Below, one piece after another: positions 52,657-61,509 of a DNA stretch of 64,000 nt. A program made the position numbers and the translations under genes. The first letter of the stretch is position 1, and each line of letters opens with the position of its first letter. Under the pieces are notes generated by a model. The model made no database searches, had not been told where the DNA came from, and was given only the letters and a program-made list of their open reading frames with translations. The stretch lies in contig NZ_CP039451.1 of assembly GCF_004843725.1 (NCBI RefSeq), forward strand, positions 2,982,001 to 3,046,000. The letters are read 5' to 3'. Source of the stretch: Psychroserpens sp. NJDZ02 (GTDB lineage Bacteria > Bacteroidota > Bacteroidia > Flavobacteriales > Flavobacteriaceae).

Positions 52657-53004
52657 ATGAAACCAACCAACAACCATATTAATTATGTCGAGTTTAAAGC
52701 TCATGATTTGGAAGCTATAAAAACCTTTTATACTAAAGTCTTTGGATGGCAATTTACAGATTATGGAGAGCGCTACATTGCATTTGAAGGAAGTGGGATT
52801 TCTGGTGGCTTTGAGAAAACGGAACAACCAATAAGTAATGGTGCTTTAATCGTTATCTATCACGATAATTTAATAGCCGCTAAGGCTAAAATACTTGAAT
52901 TAGGAGGAACGTTAAGCGTGGCTATCTTTTCGTTTCCTGGTGGTCGTCGATTTCAATTTTTGGATCCTTCAGGTAATGAGTTGTCTGTTTGGTGTCACGA
53001 GTGA
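52657..53004 (+). CDS. VOC-family (glyoxalase/bleomycin-resistance fold) protein
   Basis: A 115-residue protein with one VOC domain. Visible are NHINYVEFKAHDLEAIKTFY at the N-terminus (first strand and helix), FGWQFTDYG, and the C-terminal FPGGRRFQFLDPSGNELSVW, which is the usual end of glyoxalase-fold proteins. They dimerise and bind metals or small molecules; the substrate cannot be assigned. It starts 1 base after the preceding membrane protein gene. Confidence 0.87.
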   Translation: MKPTNNHINYVEFKAHDLEAIKTFYTKVFGWQFTDYGERYIAFEGSGISGGFEKTEQPISNGALIVIYHDNLIAAKAKILELGGTLSVAIFSFPGGRRFQFLDPSGNELSVWCHE

Positions 53005-53121
53005 TACGCCTTGTATAAGGCGATAGTTATTTTATTCTTGTATTTATAGAGGGGTGCTATGTTTTCTGTGGTGTCCTCGGGGGAATTATAATCGTGTAGT
53101 CTAATTTTTAAAATGAGATGT

Positions 53122-53154
53122 AAAAAAAGCCCAACCTTTCGGTTGAGCTTTTCT
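53122..53154 (-). terminator. Intrinsic terminator of the OmpA-family gene
   Basis: A stem around GCCCAACC (53130-53136) and GGTTGAGC (53141-53148) with a 4-base loop; on the minus strand it is followed by a run of T residues. One internal mismatch. It ends the gene at 53174. Confidence 0.8.
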
Positions 53155-53173
53155 GTTTGATATAAAAGAAAAC

Positions 53174-54031
53174 TTATTCTTTAGATAAACTTTTCATTTC
53201 TGTTTCAATCATTTCGTAGAATTGATCAATCTTTGGTAAGATATAAATCTTAGTTCTTCTGTTAATTGCTCTGTTTGTAGGAGAGTCATTAGCCACTAAA
53301 GGTAAATGATCACCACGTCCTGCTGCAATTAATTGTTTAGGATCAACACCTAAGTCTTGTAATGCTCTAACAATAGCTGTACTACGTTTAACACTTAAGT
53401 CCCAGTTGTCTACTAAAACACCACCTTTGTTGTAAGGTACGTTGTCTGTATGACCTTCTACCATTGCTTCAAAGTCAGGCTTTCCATTAATTACTGTAGC
53501 AACTTTTCCTAAGATTTCGTTTGCTCTAGATGAAATGAAGTAGCTTCCACTTTTGAATAATAATTTATCAGATAAAGAGATAAATACAACGCTTTTTTCA
53601 ACATTGATTTCGATATCTGGATCATTTAATCCAACTTCTTTTTTAAGACTTGTTACTAACGCTAATGTTACACTATCTTTTTTAGTTAACGCGTCTTGTA
53701 ATCTTGTAATTCTTAAGTCTTTTTCTTTTAAACTTTCTAAAGATTTCTCAACGTTTTTAGCACCTTGCGCCGTTAACATGGTCATGTCTTTAGTACTTTC
53801 AATTAAAGCAAGGTTATTTGCTTTCATATCTGATAAACGTGCTTGTAGTTCTTTAAGACGTGCTGCAGATGCTGCTTCGTCAGATAAACATGAATTCAGT
53901 TTAACAGTTGCTGTGTTTAATAAATCCTGTGTTTCTTGTTGTTTTGCTTCTAATGCAGCAAATTCTTTTTTAGATACACATGAGCTTAATAATAAAAGTG
54001 CACTTGCACTTAGTAAAAGGATTTTTTTCAT
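53174..54031 (-). CDS. OmpA-family peptidoglycan-binding lipoprotein
   Basis: A 285-residue lipoprotein from the ATG at 54031 (an in-frame start at 54067 adds twelve residues before the signal). Lipobox LSSC at Cys18. A long coiled coil follows (about residues 22-125), then a MotB/OmpA-like domain (about 150-265): DKLLFKSGSYFI, VEGHTDNVPY, NWDLSVKRSTAIVRAL and a final NRRTKIYI. The coiled coil plus OmpA domain ties the outer membrane to peptidoglycan. It is common in Bacteroidetes. It has its own -7 box and terminator. Confidence 0.92.
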   Translation of the reverse strand: MKKILLLSASALLLLSSCVSKKEFAALEAKQQETQDLLNTATVKLNSCLSDEAASAARLKELQARLSDMKANNLALIESTKDMTMLTAQGAKNVEKSLESLKEKDLRITRLQDALTKKDSVTLALVTSLKKEVGLNDPDIEINVEKSVVFISLSDKLLFKSGSYFISSRANEILGKVATVINGKPDFEAMVEGHTDNVPYNKGGVLVDNWDLSVKRSTAIVRALQDLGVDPKQLIAAGRGDHLPLVANDSPTNRAINRRTKIYILPKIDQFYEMIETEMKSLSKE

Positions 54032-54064
54032 AATTGTTGAATGATAAATTAAATTTATACTCGC

Positions 54065-54072
54065 CAAAAGTA
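54065..54072 (-). promoter_or_regulatory. Promoter -7 box of the OmpA-family gene
   Basis: The minus strand reads TACTTTTG, an exact TAnnTTTG, 33 bases before the ATG at 54031. It overlaps the longer start at 54067, which supports the shorter form. Confidence 0.55.
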
Positions 54073-54123
54073 TAAATAATTAAAATGTTAAAATACGGTT
54101 TAACAAAATTTTTGCTAAAAGGA

Positions 54124-55110
54124 TTATAATTGATTAAAATTACGCTTTTTATCAACAAAATAAGACCATACAACCGACTTTTTTGTAAAATAGTTTGCTT
54201 TGTGCGGACTTTGTTTTCTTGCTTTTAAAAGCGAATTTAGATGCTTGTAGAACGATAAATGTGCTTTTAGTATTGCCAAAATATGTTTAAATTTTAAACT
54301 AAATAAAAACTTTGTAGCAGCAACACCGTCTAAGACTAATCTGGTTAAAATTAATGACAGTAAATTGCCGTCTGCATTTTTAGTTATCGTAAATAAACTA
54401 TTCCTAAAATTAAGATATGTTTTTCTGGGACTTCCTGCATTTAAGGTAGCACCACCAACATGATATACGGTAGACTCGCCAATGTATTTTGTATTATAAC
54501 CATAATTAAAGGCACGCCAACATAAATCAATCTCTTCCATATGTGCAAAAAAAGTGTCATCAAAACCATGTAATGCTCTAAAAGTAGATTTTCTTATAAA
54601 GAAACAAGCCCCCGACGCCCAAAAAATGGAAGCATTAGGATATTGATTAGTGTCTTCTTCTATAGTATCAAAAAGACGCCCTCTGCAATAAGGATAACCA
54701 TATTTATCTATAAAGCCACCAGCAGCTCCGGCGTATTCAAACTTGGTTTTATCTTTGTAATCTAAAATTTTTGGTTGAATAATAGCGGTTTCATTGTCTG
54801 TATTAAAAGTATCAAGTATCGGTGTTAACCAGTTAGGCGTGACCTCTATATCGCTATTTAATAGACAGTAAATATCCTCGTCCACGTAACGTAGCGCATC
54901 ATTATAACCTTTGGCATAACCACCATTTTCTTTATTTTGAATGATTTTGATGTCTGGGTAATTCGCTTTTAAAAAGGGTACAGAATCATCTGTAGACGCA
55001 TTATCCGCGACATAAATTGTAGCACCTTTAGAATACGTGACTACTGATGGTAAAAATTGCTCAAGCAATGCTTTTCCGTTCCAATTTAATATGACTACTG
55101 CTATGTTCAA
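54124..55110 (-). CDS. Glycosyltransferase family 2 protein
   Basis: A 328-residue GT-A glycosyltransferase. The start is TTG, at the family N-terminus MNIAVVILNWNG. Other features: VADNASTDDS, NGGYAKGYNDAL, the metal-binding LLNSDIEV (DxD-like), GACFFIRKSTF and HMEEIDLCWRAF, which is typical of rhamnosyl-transferase-like family 2 enzymes. The last 80 residues are basic and partly hydrophobic, suggesting membrane association. The acceptor is unknown. It follows the HsdR-N-domain gene with a 38-base gap on the same strand. Confidence 0.9.
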   Translation of the reverse strand: MNIAVVILNWNGKALLEQFLPSVVTYSKGATIYVADNASTDDSVPFLKANYPDIKIIQNKENGGYAKGYNDALRYVDEDIYCLLNSDIEVTPNWLTPILDTFNTDNETAIIQPKILDYKDKTKFEYAGAAGGFIDKYGYPYCRGRLFDTIEEDTNQYPNASIFWASGACFFIRKSTFRALHGFDDTFFAHMEEIDLCWRAFNYGYNTKYIGESTVYHVGGATLNAGSPRKTYLNFRNSLFTITKNADGNLLSLILTRLVLDGVAATKFLFSLKFKHILAILKAHLSFYKHLNSLLKARKQSPHKANYFTKKSVVWSYFVDKKRNFNQL

Positions 55111-55148
55111 AAAAGAGGTGTTTATGGATTTGTTATTTAGTGTTTTAC

Positions 55149-55601
55149 TTATTGTTGTGCGTTATATTCTGGTATGTCTTGTAAAAAATGATACTTTTCT
55201 GCGTCAAAGTCCATGTTACAATAATAATGATTAATACCATTGGTAACCATTAAATACGTCGCGTTTAAAGCTAAATTATAACGTGCTATTTGGTCAAATG
55301 TGTTTTGTTTTATTTCTATTTTAGGCGCTTTACACTCTACTATTAAATGGATACTTCCGTCTGTATTAAAGACAACAATGTCATAACGTTTTTTTAAATC
55401 GTTGACTTTTAGTTCTTTTTCGACGTTAATTAAAGAGATAGGGTACTTCTTAATCGTTATTAAATAATGTACACAGTGTTGCCTTACCCATTCTTCGGGT
55501 TGTAAGACCATAAATCTTTTACGTATAACATCAAAAATAGATACTTTATTTTCGTTATTTTTGAATCGAAACTCAAACTTTGGAAAGTTTAACTCTTGCA
55601 T
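55149..55601 (-). CDS. Stand-alone HsdR N-terminal (PD-(D/E)XK-like) domain protein
   Basis: A 150-residue protein with the type I restriction enzyme R N-terminal domain alone. The nuclease-like core is visible as KKRYDIVVFN (Asp) followed by HLIVECKAP (Glu-x-Lys). There is no helicase domain and no HsdM or HsdS gene nearby, so this is not a restriction system. The family is widespread in Bacteroidetes next to housekeeping genes; its role is unknown. A textbook promoter lies ahead of it. The family 2 glycosyltransferase gene is co-directional downstream. Confidence 0.85.
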   Translation of the reverse strand: MQELNFPKFEFRFKNNENKVSIFDVIRKRFMVLQPEEWVRQHCVHYLITIKKYPISLINVEKELKVNDLKKRYDIVVFNTDGSIHLIVECKAPKIEIKQNTFDQIARYNLALNATYLMVTNGINHYYCNMDFDAEKYHFLQDIPEYNAQQ

Positions 55602-55623
55602 TAATTAGTATTCAGTTTTTTTT

Positions 55624-55654
55624 CAAAGTTAAACTTCAAAAGTCAAAAACCAAA
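55624..55654 (-). promoter_or_regulatory. Bacteroidetes housekeeping promoter of the HsdR-N-domain gene
   Basis: The minus strand reads TTTG (55651-55654), 19 bases, TAACTTTG (55624-55631): a full match to both consensus elements. It lies between the divergent genes at 55601 and 55672. Confidence 0.8.
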
Positions 55655-55671
55655 TTTTTAAATTTTTTCCT

Positions 55672-56676
55672 TTGGACGAAGTCAAACAGTTAGTCACTGA
55701 TATAAAAAATAAGAACCTTAAACCTATCTATTTATTAATGGGTGAGGAGGCCTATTATATTGATAAAATTTCTGATTACATAGAAAAAACCGTCTTAACG
55801 GAGGAAGAACGTGGTTTTAACCAAATGGTGTTGTACGGTCGGGATGTAACAGTAGAAGATATTGTTAGTAATGCTAAGCGTTACCCGATGATGGCAGAAC
55901 GCCAGGTCGTTATTGTAAAAGAAGCACAGGATTTAGCGAGAACAATAGACCAATTAGTGGCTTATGCTAAAAATCCACAACCGACAACGGTTTTGGTTAT
56001 TTGTTATAAATATAAAAAGGTAGATAAACGTAAAGCGGTTTATAAAGAGATTAAAAAATCAGGTTACGTTTATGAAAGTAAAAAACTGTACGAAAACCAA
56101 GTGCCAGATTGGATTAGTCGCGTATTATCACCAAAAGGGTATTCGATTACACCAAAAGCCTCACAAATGTTGGTGGAGTTTTTAGGTACAGATTTAAGTA
56201 AATTAAGTAACGAGTTAGATAAGTTGCAAATAGTCTTGCCTAGAGACACGCAAATAACTCCGGATCATATTGAAGAAAATATAGGAATAAGTAAAGATTA
56301 CAATAATTTTGAGTTGCGTAAAGCCATTGGATCAAAAAATATGGCACAAGCGTTTAAAATTGTGCATTATTTTGCAGAGAATCCTAAAGATAACCCGATG
56401 GTTTTAACCGTGTCGTTATTATTTAGTTTTTTCTCTCAATTGTTACATTTACATGGGATGTCAGATAAAAACCCTCGTGCAGTAGCATCTGCCTTGAGAG
56501 TTAATCCCTATTTTGTAAACGAATACCTTGAAGCAGCACGCCACTATCCTATGCGTAAAGTTAGTCAAGTTATTGGGACGTTACGCGAGTTTGATGGTAA
56601 AAGCAAAGGGGTAGACAGTAATGCTGTACCTCAAGGTGATTTACTTAAAGAAATGTTGGTCAAAATTATGTACTAG
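55672..56676 (+). CDS. holA: DNA polymerase III delta subunit
   Basis: A 334-residue clamp-loader subunit that opens the sliding clamp. The start is TTG and the N-terminus is DEVKQLVTDIKNKNLKPIYLLMGEE. The RFC-like ATPase-fold core continues with ERGFNQMVLYG, AKRYPMMAERQVVIVKEAQDL, and the C-terminal collar contains GTDLSKLSNELDKL and LRVNPYFVNEYLEAARHYP, which are family features. Length is normal. It is divergent from the HsdR-N gene. No TAnnTTTG box was found in the short gap before it. Confidence 0.93.
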   Translation: MDEVKQLVTDIKNKNLKPIYLLMGEEAYYIDKISDYIEKTVLTEEERGFNQMVLYGRDVTVEDIVSNAKRYPMMAERQVVIVKEAQDLARTIDQLVAYAKNPQPTTVLVICYKYKKVDKRKAVYKEIKKSGYVYESKKLYENQVPDWISRVLSPKGYSITPKASQMLVEFLGTDLSKLSNELDKLQIVLPRDTQITPDHIEENIGISKDYNNFELRKAIGSKNMAQAFKIVHYFAENPKDNPMVLTVSLLFSFFSQLLHLHGMSDKNPRAVASALRVNPYFVNEYLEAARHYPMRKVSQVIGTLREFDGKSKGVDSNAVPQGDLLKEMLVKIMY

Positions 56677-56701
56677 TTTTTATTAATCTACTTATCACAA
56701 G

Positions 56702-57067
56702 ATGAAACCATATTATATAATCGTATTCCTGTTTTTGTTTTCTGCTTGTAAAACAGTGCAAACGCTTCCTGATCCGTTAGAAGCCGGTTGGGAGGGAAAA
56801 AAGGTTTGCGAAGTATTACACGAAACGAAAAAGCAACGTGTTTTAAAGTGTACATTTCCACCAAATGTGGGGCACCAAAAGCATTATCATAAACCACATT
56901 TTGGCTACACTTTGGCGGGAAGCACGTTTCAAATTACGGATGCAAAAGGGACGCGTACTATTCCTGTAGCAACGGGAGTAACCTGGTCTAAAGATGAAAT
57001 TAGCGAACATGAAGTCTTAAATGTTGGCGATAGTACTTCTGTATATTTAATTATTGAGCCTAAATAG
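56702..57067 (+). CDS. Cupin-domain lipoprotein
   Basis: A 121-residue lipoprotein (lipobox FSAC, Cys16). The small cupin barrel has the metal-ligand pattern GHQKHYHKPHFGYTLAGS, with His residues spaced as in RmlC-like cupins, then GVTWSKDEISEHEV. Cupins of this size bind metal or small ligands and may be enzymes or regulators. It lies 25 bases after holA on the same strand and may be read from the same transcript. The substrate is unknown. Confidence 0.8.
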   Translation: MKPYYIIVFLFLFSACKTVQTLPDPLEAGWEGKKVCEVLHETKKQRVLKCTFPPNVGHQKHYHKPHFGYTLAGSTFQITDAKGTRTIPVATGVTWSKDEISEHEVLNVGDSTSVYLIIEPK

Positions 57068-57231
57068 TTAAATCTTTTAACGTTATTATTCTGTATTTAA
57101 CACTTTCATAACAGCCTTTAACAAAAGCTATTAAATCAAAGTTAAACCCGTTCTGTAATGCTATAGACGCTGGTGTTTTTAGTACTTTAGATGTGAATCG
57201 AAGTCATAATAAATAAAACCAAAACAGAACA

Positions 57232-57792
57232 ATGGAAAACTTAGAGAGAAAGAAAGTTGCGATTTTGGCAACCAATGGATTTGAAGAAAGTGAATTAAAA
57301 CAACCCATGCAAGCTTTAAAAGAAGCAGGCGCAGACGTGCACATCGTCTCAGAACAATCAGGGCAAATTAAAGGCTGGGAAGACGGTAACTGGAGCAATA
57401 GTTACACTGTAGACAAAACCTTAGATCAAGTATTACAAGACGATTATAATGCGTTAGTATTACCAGGAGGCGTTATTAATCCAGATAAATTAAGGCGTAA
57501 TCCAGATGCGATACGTTTCATTAAATCATTCTTCGTTAACAAGAAACCGGTAGCCGCAATTTGTCACGCGCCATGGTTATTGGCAGAAGCAGATGTTTTA
57601 CAAGGGCGCAAAGCAACGTCGTTTAACTCGATAAAAAGAGATTTAGTAAATGCGGGAGCAAAATGGGAGGATAGTGAAGTTGTTGTAGATGAAGGTTTAG
57701 TGACTAGCCGTAATCCTGATGATTTACCAGCATTTAATAAAAAGCTAATCGAAGAGATTTACGAAGGAAAGCATAACATGCAAACGGCATAA
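57232..57792 (+). CDS. DJ-1/PfpI-family protein (type 1 glutamine amidotransferase-like)
   Basis: A 186-residue cytosolic protein of the PfpI group, related to general stress protein 18. The flavodoxin-like fold opens with VAILATNGFEESEL (Glu of the triad region). The nucleophile elbow is AICHAPW with Cys111 followed by His112. The family includes glyoxalases and stress-linked chaperones or peptidases; the exact activity is unresolved. It is monocistronic: a 164-base gap precedes it and a strong terminator follows. Confidence 0.9.
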   Translation: MENLERKKVAILATNGFEESELKQPMQALKEAGADVHIVSEQSGQIKGWEDGNWSNSYTVDKTLDQVLQDDYNALVLPGGVINPDKLRRNPDAIRFIKSFFVNKKPVAAICHAPWLLAEADVLQGRKATSFNSIKRDLVNAGAKWEDSEVVVDEGLVTSRNPDDLPAFNKKLIEEIYEGKHNMQTA

Positions 57793-57811
57793 ACACTATA
57801 AATATATAATT

Positions 57812-57842
57812 AAAAAGCCAACCGGTTAGGTTGGCTTTTTTG
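57812..57842. terminator. Bidirectional intrinsic terminator
   Basis: A 12-bp stem (AAAAAGCCAACC at 57812-57823, GGTTGGCTTTTT at 57829-57840) and a 5-base loop between convergent genes. Confidence 0.9.
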
Positions 57843-57883
57843 TTTTTAGTAATTGATTATATATATTGTTATCGAATAGGAGT

Positions 57884-58354
57884 TTACATATCCTCCAACT
57901 CTAAATTATAATCATACTGCAAGTCTTCGTGTAATGCTAATATTTTTTTTGTAATAGCTTCAATATTGCGATCATACAAATTGGTTAACGTTGTATTTCT
58001 AGAAATGGAGGGTTTCATCGTTCTAAGCTTTTTGCAGAAATAAAGTAGTAGTTCGACTTCTGTTTCTTTATTAAGCGAATATCTGATGTGTTTTTTAGTG
58101 TTTCTTAAAATCTTACGGACACTTTTCTTGATGTAAAAAAAGCTATCAGTATTTATTAGTTCAAATTGTTCGTCAATTTCAGCTTTAACCGTTTCTATAT
58201 AACCAGCTTCGCTATCGGCTTCAAAAAGTAAATAGGTGAGTAGTTCTTTGTTTTCTTTTTTAAACCTGGATAGACGCAAGCACAGCTCTGCCAACTCTTC
58301 ATTGGTTTTATGCTTTAACTCTTTACGTATGGTAACTACAGATACTGCTTTCAT
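57884..58354 (-). CDS. Conserved helical protein of unknown function
   Basis: A 156-residue, mostly helical, Lys/Glu/Leu-rich cytosolic protein starting MKAVSVVTIRKELKHKTNEEL. I recognise the layout as a conserved flavobacterial protein without an assigned role. It is the last gene of a three-gene minus-strand run (type IX secreted protein, DUF202, this gene), with a 45-base gap to DUF202. Confidence 0.65.
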   Translation of the reverse strand: MKAVSVVTIRKELKHKTNEELAELCLRLSRFKKENKELLTYLLFEADSEAGYIETVKAEIDEQFELINTDSFFYIKKSVRKILRNTKKHIRYSLNKETEVELLLYFCKKLRTMKPSISRNTTLTNLYDRNIEAITKKILALHEDLQYDYNLELEDM

Positions 58355-58399
58355 TACAAATTATTTTTTATTTCCGCGTAAGCGAAACCAAATTCAAAA

Positions 58400-58663
58400 T
58401 TAAACTTTATAATGTTTTTTAATAGTACGTTTAACCTTAAATAATCTAAAGATACCAATAATTAAAATGATTGGTGCTATGCCAATTAGTGTCATACCGT
58501 AGTTTTTAAGATCAGCAAAAAGGTCTAGCTTTAAAATAGTTATTCCTGTTCCTAAAATAACTAAAAAGGTTCTGAAATAAGCTAAAAAGGTACGCTCGTT
58601 AGCAAGCTTAGTCCGTTCTATAGCTAGCCAATCTCTAGTGGTTAGGTCAGTGTCGTTTTTCAT
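58400..58663 (-). CDS. DUF202 membrane protein
   Basis: An 87-residue protein. The N-terminal signature LAIERTKLANERTFLAYFRT is that of DUF202, followed by two membrane helices (about residues 32-47 and 54-73) and a basic tail (KVKRTIKKHYKV). DUF202 proteins are small inner-membrane proteins; some eukaryotic relatives belong to vacuolar polyphosphate complexes. The role here is unknown. It starts 8 bases after the stop of the secreted protein gene. Confidence 0.87.
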   Translation of the reverse strand: MKNDTDLTTRDWLAIERTKLANERTFLAYFRTFLVILGTGITILKLDLFADLKNYGMTLIGIAPIILIIGIFRLFKVKRTIKKHYKV

Positions 58664-58671
58664 TTAAAAAA

Positions 58672-61428
58672 TTATAGTCTTAAAGTAAAATGACCTTTAT
58701 AGGTTGTGCCTTCTGGTAATTGTAGGCTATACCAATAATCACTTTGTGGTAATGTTTTTTTATTGTATTTACCATCCCAACCTACTGATGTTAAAGGATT
58801 GAAAGTAGATAGTAGTTTACCAAAACGATCGTAAATAAATATCTGAAGGTTAGGGTAAGTGTTTTGATCTAAGCCTATTATATTCCAAAAGTCATGAGTG
58901 TTATCATTATTTGGGGTAAAGTATTTAGGGAAACCGATGACTTTTATGATGCTAGATATCATTTCACAATGATTAATATCTCTAACATAAACAGTATGTG
59001 TCCCAGGTGTTAAGTTATTAAACACATTGGAGGACTGAAAACTTCCTAGCTCATTGTCCATAGCAAATTCAAAATTATCATGAGCAGTAGTCAATATAAT
59101 AGTAGCTGTATAATCGGCAATAGTTATAGATTCAATTTCTGGCAAAGGGATTTGTCTAACTACAATATCTATCGTTTTTTCACAATTTAAAATAGGGTCG
59201 GATATAGTGACACTATAAGTCCCTGCTTGATTAATTTCTATGCTATTTGTTGTTTGATTCGTGCTCCATGTAGTATTATGGTTATTAGCTAGTGTTGAGT
59301 TTAAACCTGAATCTATGGTTAGTGGCAAGTCTGATAGGCAGATGTCAAAATTTTGATTATCTAAAACAGGGAAGTCATTTAAAATAAGGTCTACTTTACC
59401 ATTACCATAACAGACATTATCATTAGTGATGCCTACAATAAGCGTAGCGTTGCCAGAGGTGTGATTATCAGCTAAACTATTTAAATTATTAGATGCATCA
59501 TTTTGATTAAGATAAAAGTTAACAATAGTTATTCCATTTAAAGCTAAGGTATTTATAATATCATTTCTAACATTTTCTAAATTAAAAATAGCATCACCGT
59601 TATTGTCAGGATCACAAGTTTCTATTTGATAAACCCCAACATCTATAGATTGTGTTGTGTTTAACCTAATGTGAGCAATGTTATAACAATCGCTATTAGG
59701 CTTAGTAACTTTTGCAACTAAAACCTCTTGGTTGTATTGATTTGTATAAATGGGGTTTATTGCTGACGTGTTATATTCGTCATTATTTGCATCTTCTATC
59801 GTATGGTAATAGAATACCTGAAAATTTTCTGATGGATTTATTACTAGTTCACTATTCGCATTATTTAAATTAAACGAAGTTATGCCATCTGTTGGATCGG
59901 CATCAAATGAGTCGCATGCAATTAAATCATAAGGAGTTTGAATAACTTCCGGTGCTTCAGAAATATTTATTTGTCTTATTAAAGGAGCATAATCAACGCC
60001 ATTAAGCGACATTGTTAAACTTACGGTATAAAAACCTGGTTGTGTATAATTATGATAAGCATCGGGTTGATTAGAGGTTGTTCCATCTCCAAAATCCCAT
60101 AAAGCACTATCATACGGGTCTTCTGAAGTTATAAAAAAATGTGTATTATCAGTAACACAAATATTTTCATAATTAAAAGAAAACTTAAAAATTGATTGAA
60201 TAAAAGGAGGTAAGCCAATTTGAGCTCTTTTTCCTTGAAGGTAAAAAGTGTTATGTGAATAATTACAACTAGGACCCAAATCATTGGGATTGTTTATAAC
60301 AGACAAATGAGAGCCTTGACCAAATAAGATATAACCTGCACGATAAATTTTTCCGTCAATAGCTAATTGTAAAGCGCCTGCCACATTTTGAGAGGTATTT
60401 ATAAATAGTTTTGAAGAAGCAATATCATTAGCTTCTGTATTATACTGTATTAAGCTACTATTTACAAAAGTATTACTAATACTAAACACTGTTGCTGTAA
60501 CATATAGTAATTTTGAATCAGGGGAAAACTCTACACCATAAGGGTAAGAGTTGTCTAAAATGAGTCGTTCATTAGTGACTTGTCCAGTTGTGTTGTTGAA
60601 GTCATATAGTAGTACCCGACCGGATTTTTTTAATCCAGTATCAGCTGTTCCTAAATTAACAGAACTATGGGCTATTGCGATTTGCTTTCCATCAGGAGAT
60701 ACTTTTAAATATCCAATAGCCGTAATGTTGGAGCCTTCTTGATTAAATCTAGGAAAAACGTTTTGGGGGACTGTAGAGGTTAAAGGAGTTTCAATAACAC
60801 CGTTTGCGGTAACCTGAAAAGCGAAAAATTTATTTATAAATTGAGTAATTACCCAGACATCAACACCATTACTATGTGTTACTGCAGTTAGTTTTTCTGA
60901 GTTTTTATATTCGTTTTGTAAGGCGTTATTTGTATCGTAGGTTATTAAATGATTGTTTTTATTAGTTGAAACAACGTCACCTAATCCATTGTTTAATTGC
61001 ATATCTACTTCTGAGTAATTCAGACCTTCGATGGGGTCGTCAGGAGAAAGAAAATAGTTGGGTTTATCTGTCGTGAAAATATAATAGGAAGTATTTGATC
61101 CTGGTTTTGGAATAATAATAGCAGACTCTGTACTAGAACTATCACCCATTAAATCAATTCCGTTGGGCATTATATTATGGGTTTTATCCCAAACGGTTTT
61201 ACCATCTGTATAGAATAGTAAATTCCCATTAGGATCAGAGATTGTAGCACACCCTTCCATCGTAGCTAAGGCACCATCAATTAACGCAACGGGATTACCA
61301 GAATTGAACGTTAAACCTGCAAAATTACCAAAATACCAGTTTGCAGATTCGCCTTGAGCTTGAGTATATAAACTGAAAAATAAAAATAATATAGTGAGGA
61401 CTTTTGATATTGATGAATAGCGTTTCAT
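58672..61428 (-). CDS. Type IX secretion (type B) surface protein with PKD domain
   Basis: A 918-residue secreted protein. The signal peptide ends near TQAQG. Residues about 30-400 form a propeller-like domain (repeats such as GNLLFYTDGKTVWD and ASPDGKQIAIAHS-type blades). A PKD domain follows (about 430-495, with SALWDFGDGTTSNQPDAYHNYTQPG split over it), then beta-rich modules, and the gliding-motility-associated C-terminal sorting domain (YFTPNNDNTHDFWNI through IYDRFGKLL to YKGHFTLRL). That domain directs export by the PorSS/type IX machinery and attachment to SprF-type partners. It heads a three-gene operon. Confidence 0.9.
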   Translation of the reverse strand: MKRYSSISKVLTILFLFFSLYTQAQGESANWYFGNFAGLTFNSGNPVALIDGALATMEGCATISDPNGNLLFYTDGKTVWDKTHNIMPNGIDLMGDSSSTESAIIIPKPGSNTSYYIFTTDKPNYFLSPDDPIEGLNYSEVDMQLNNGLGDVVSTNKNNHLITYDTNNALQNEYKNSEKLTAVTHSNGVDVWVITQFINKFFAFQVTANGVIETPLTSTVPQNVFPRFNQEGSNITAIGYLKVSPDGKQIAIAHSSVNLGTADTGLKKSGRVLLYDFNNTTGQVTNERLILDNSYPYGVEFSPDSKLLYVTATVFSISNTFVNSSLIQYNTEANDIASSKLFINTSQNVAGALQLAIDGKIYRAGYILFGQGSHLSVINNPNDLGPSCNYSHNTFYLQGKRAQIGLPPFIQSIFKFSFNYENICVTDNTHFFITSEDPYDSALWDFGDGTTSNQPDAYHNYTQPGFYTVSLTMSLNGVDYAPLIRQINISEAPEVIQTPYDLIACDSFDADPTDGITSFNLNNANSELVINPSENFQVFYYHTIEDANNDEYNTSAINPIYTNQYNQEVLVAKVTKPNSDCYNIAHIRLNTTQSIDVGVYQIETCDPDNNGDAIFNLENVRNDIINTLALNGITIVNFYLNQNDASNNLNSLADNHTSGNATLIVGITNDNVCYGNGKVDLILNDFPVLDNQNFDICLSDLPLTIDSGLNSTLANNHNTTWSTNQTTNSIEINQAGTYSVTISDPILNCEKTIDIVVRQIPLPEIESITIADYTATIILTTAHDNFEFAMDNELGSFQSSNVFNNLTPGTHTVYVRDINHCEMISSIIKVIGFPKYFTPNNDNTHDFWNIIGLDQNTYPNLQIFIYDRFGKLLSTFNPLTSVGWDGKYNKKTLPQSDYWYSLQLPEGTTYKGHFTLRL

Positions 61429-61463
61429 TAAATTAAAAGTTATAATTAAATTAAAGATATAAA

Positions 61464-61491
61464 AAAAGCACTTATAATTATAAGTGCTTTC
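61464..61491 (-). terminator. Intrinsic terminator of the fused E1 gene
   Basis: A 26-bp perfect palindrome (61465-61490, arms AAAGCACTTATAA) followed on the minus strand by seven T residues, 19 bases after the stop of the dehydrogenase gene. Confidence 0.85.
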
Positions 61492-61509
61492 ATATAGTTT
61501 GTAAAATAA

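Noticed and set aside
55149..55601. Restriction-modification system
   Set aside because: Only the HsdR N-terminal domain is present; there are no helicase, methylase or specificity genes nearby.
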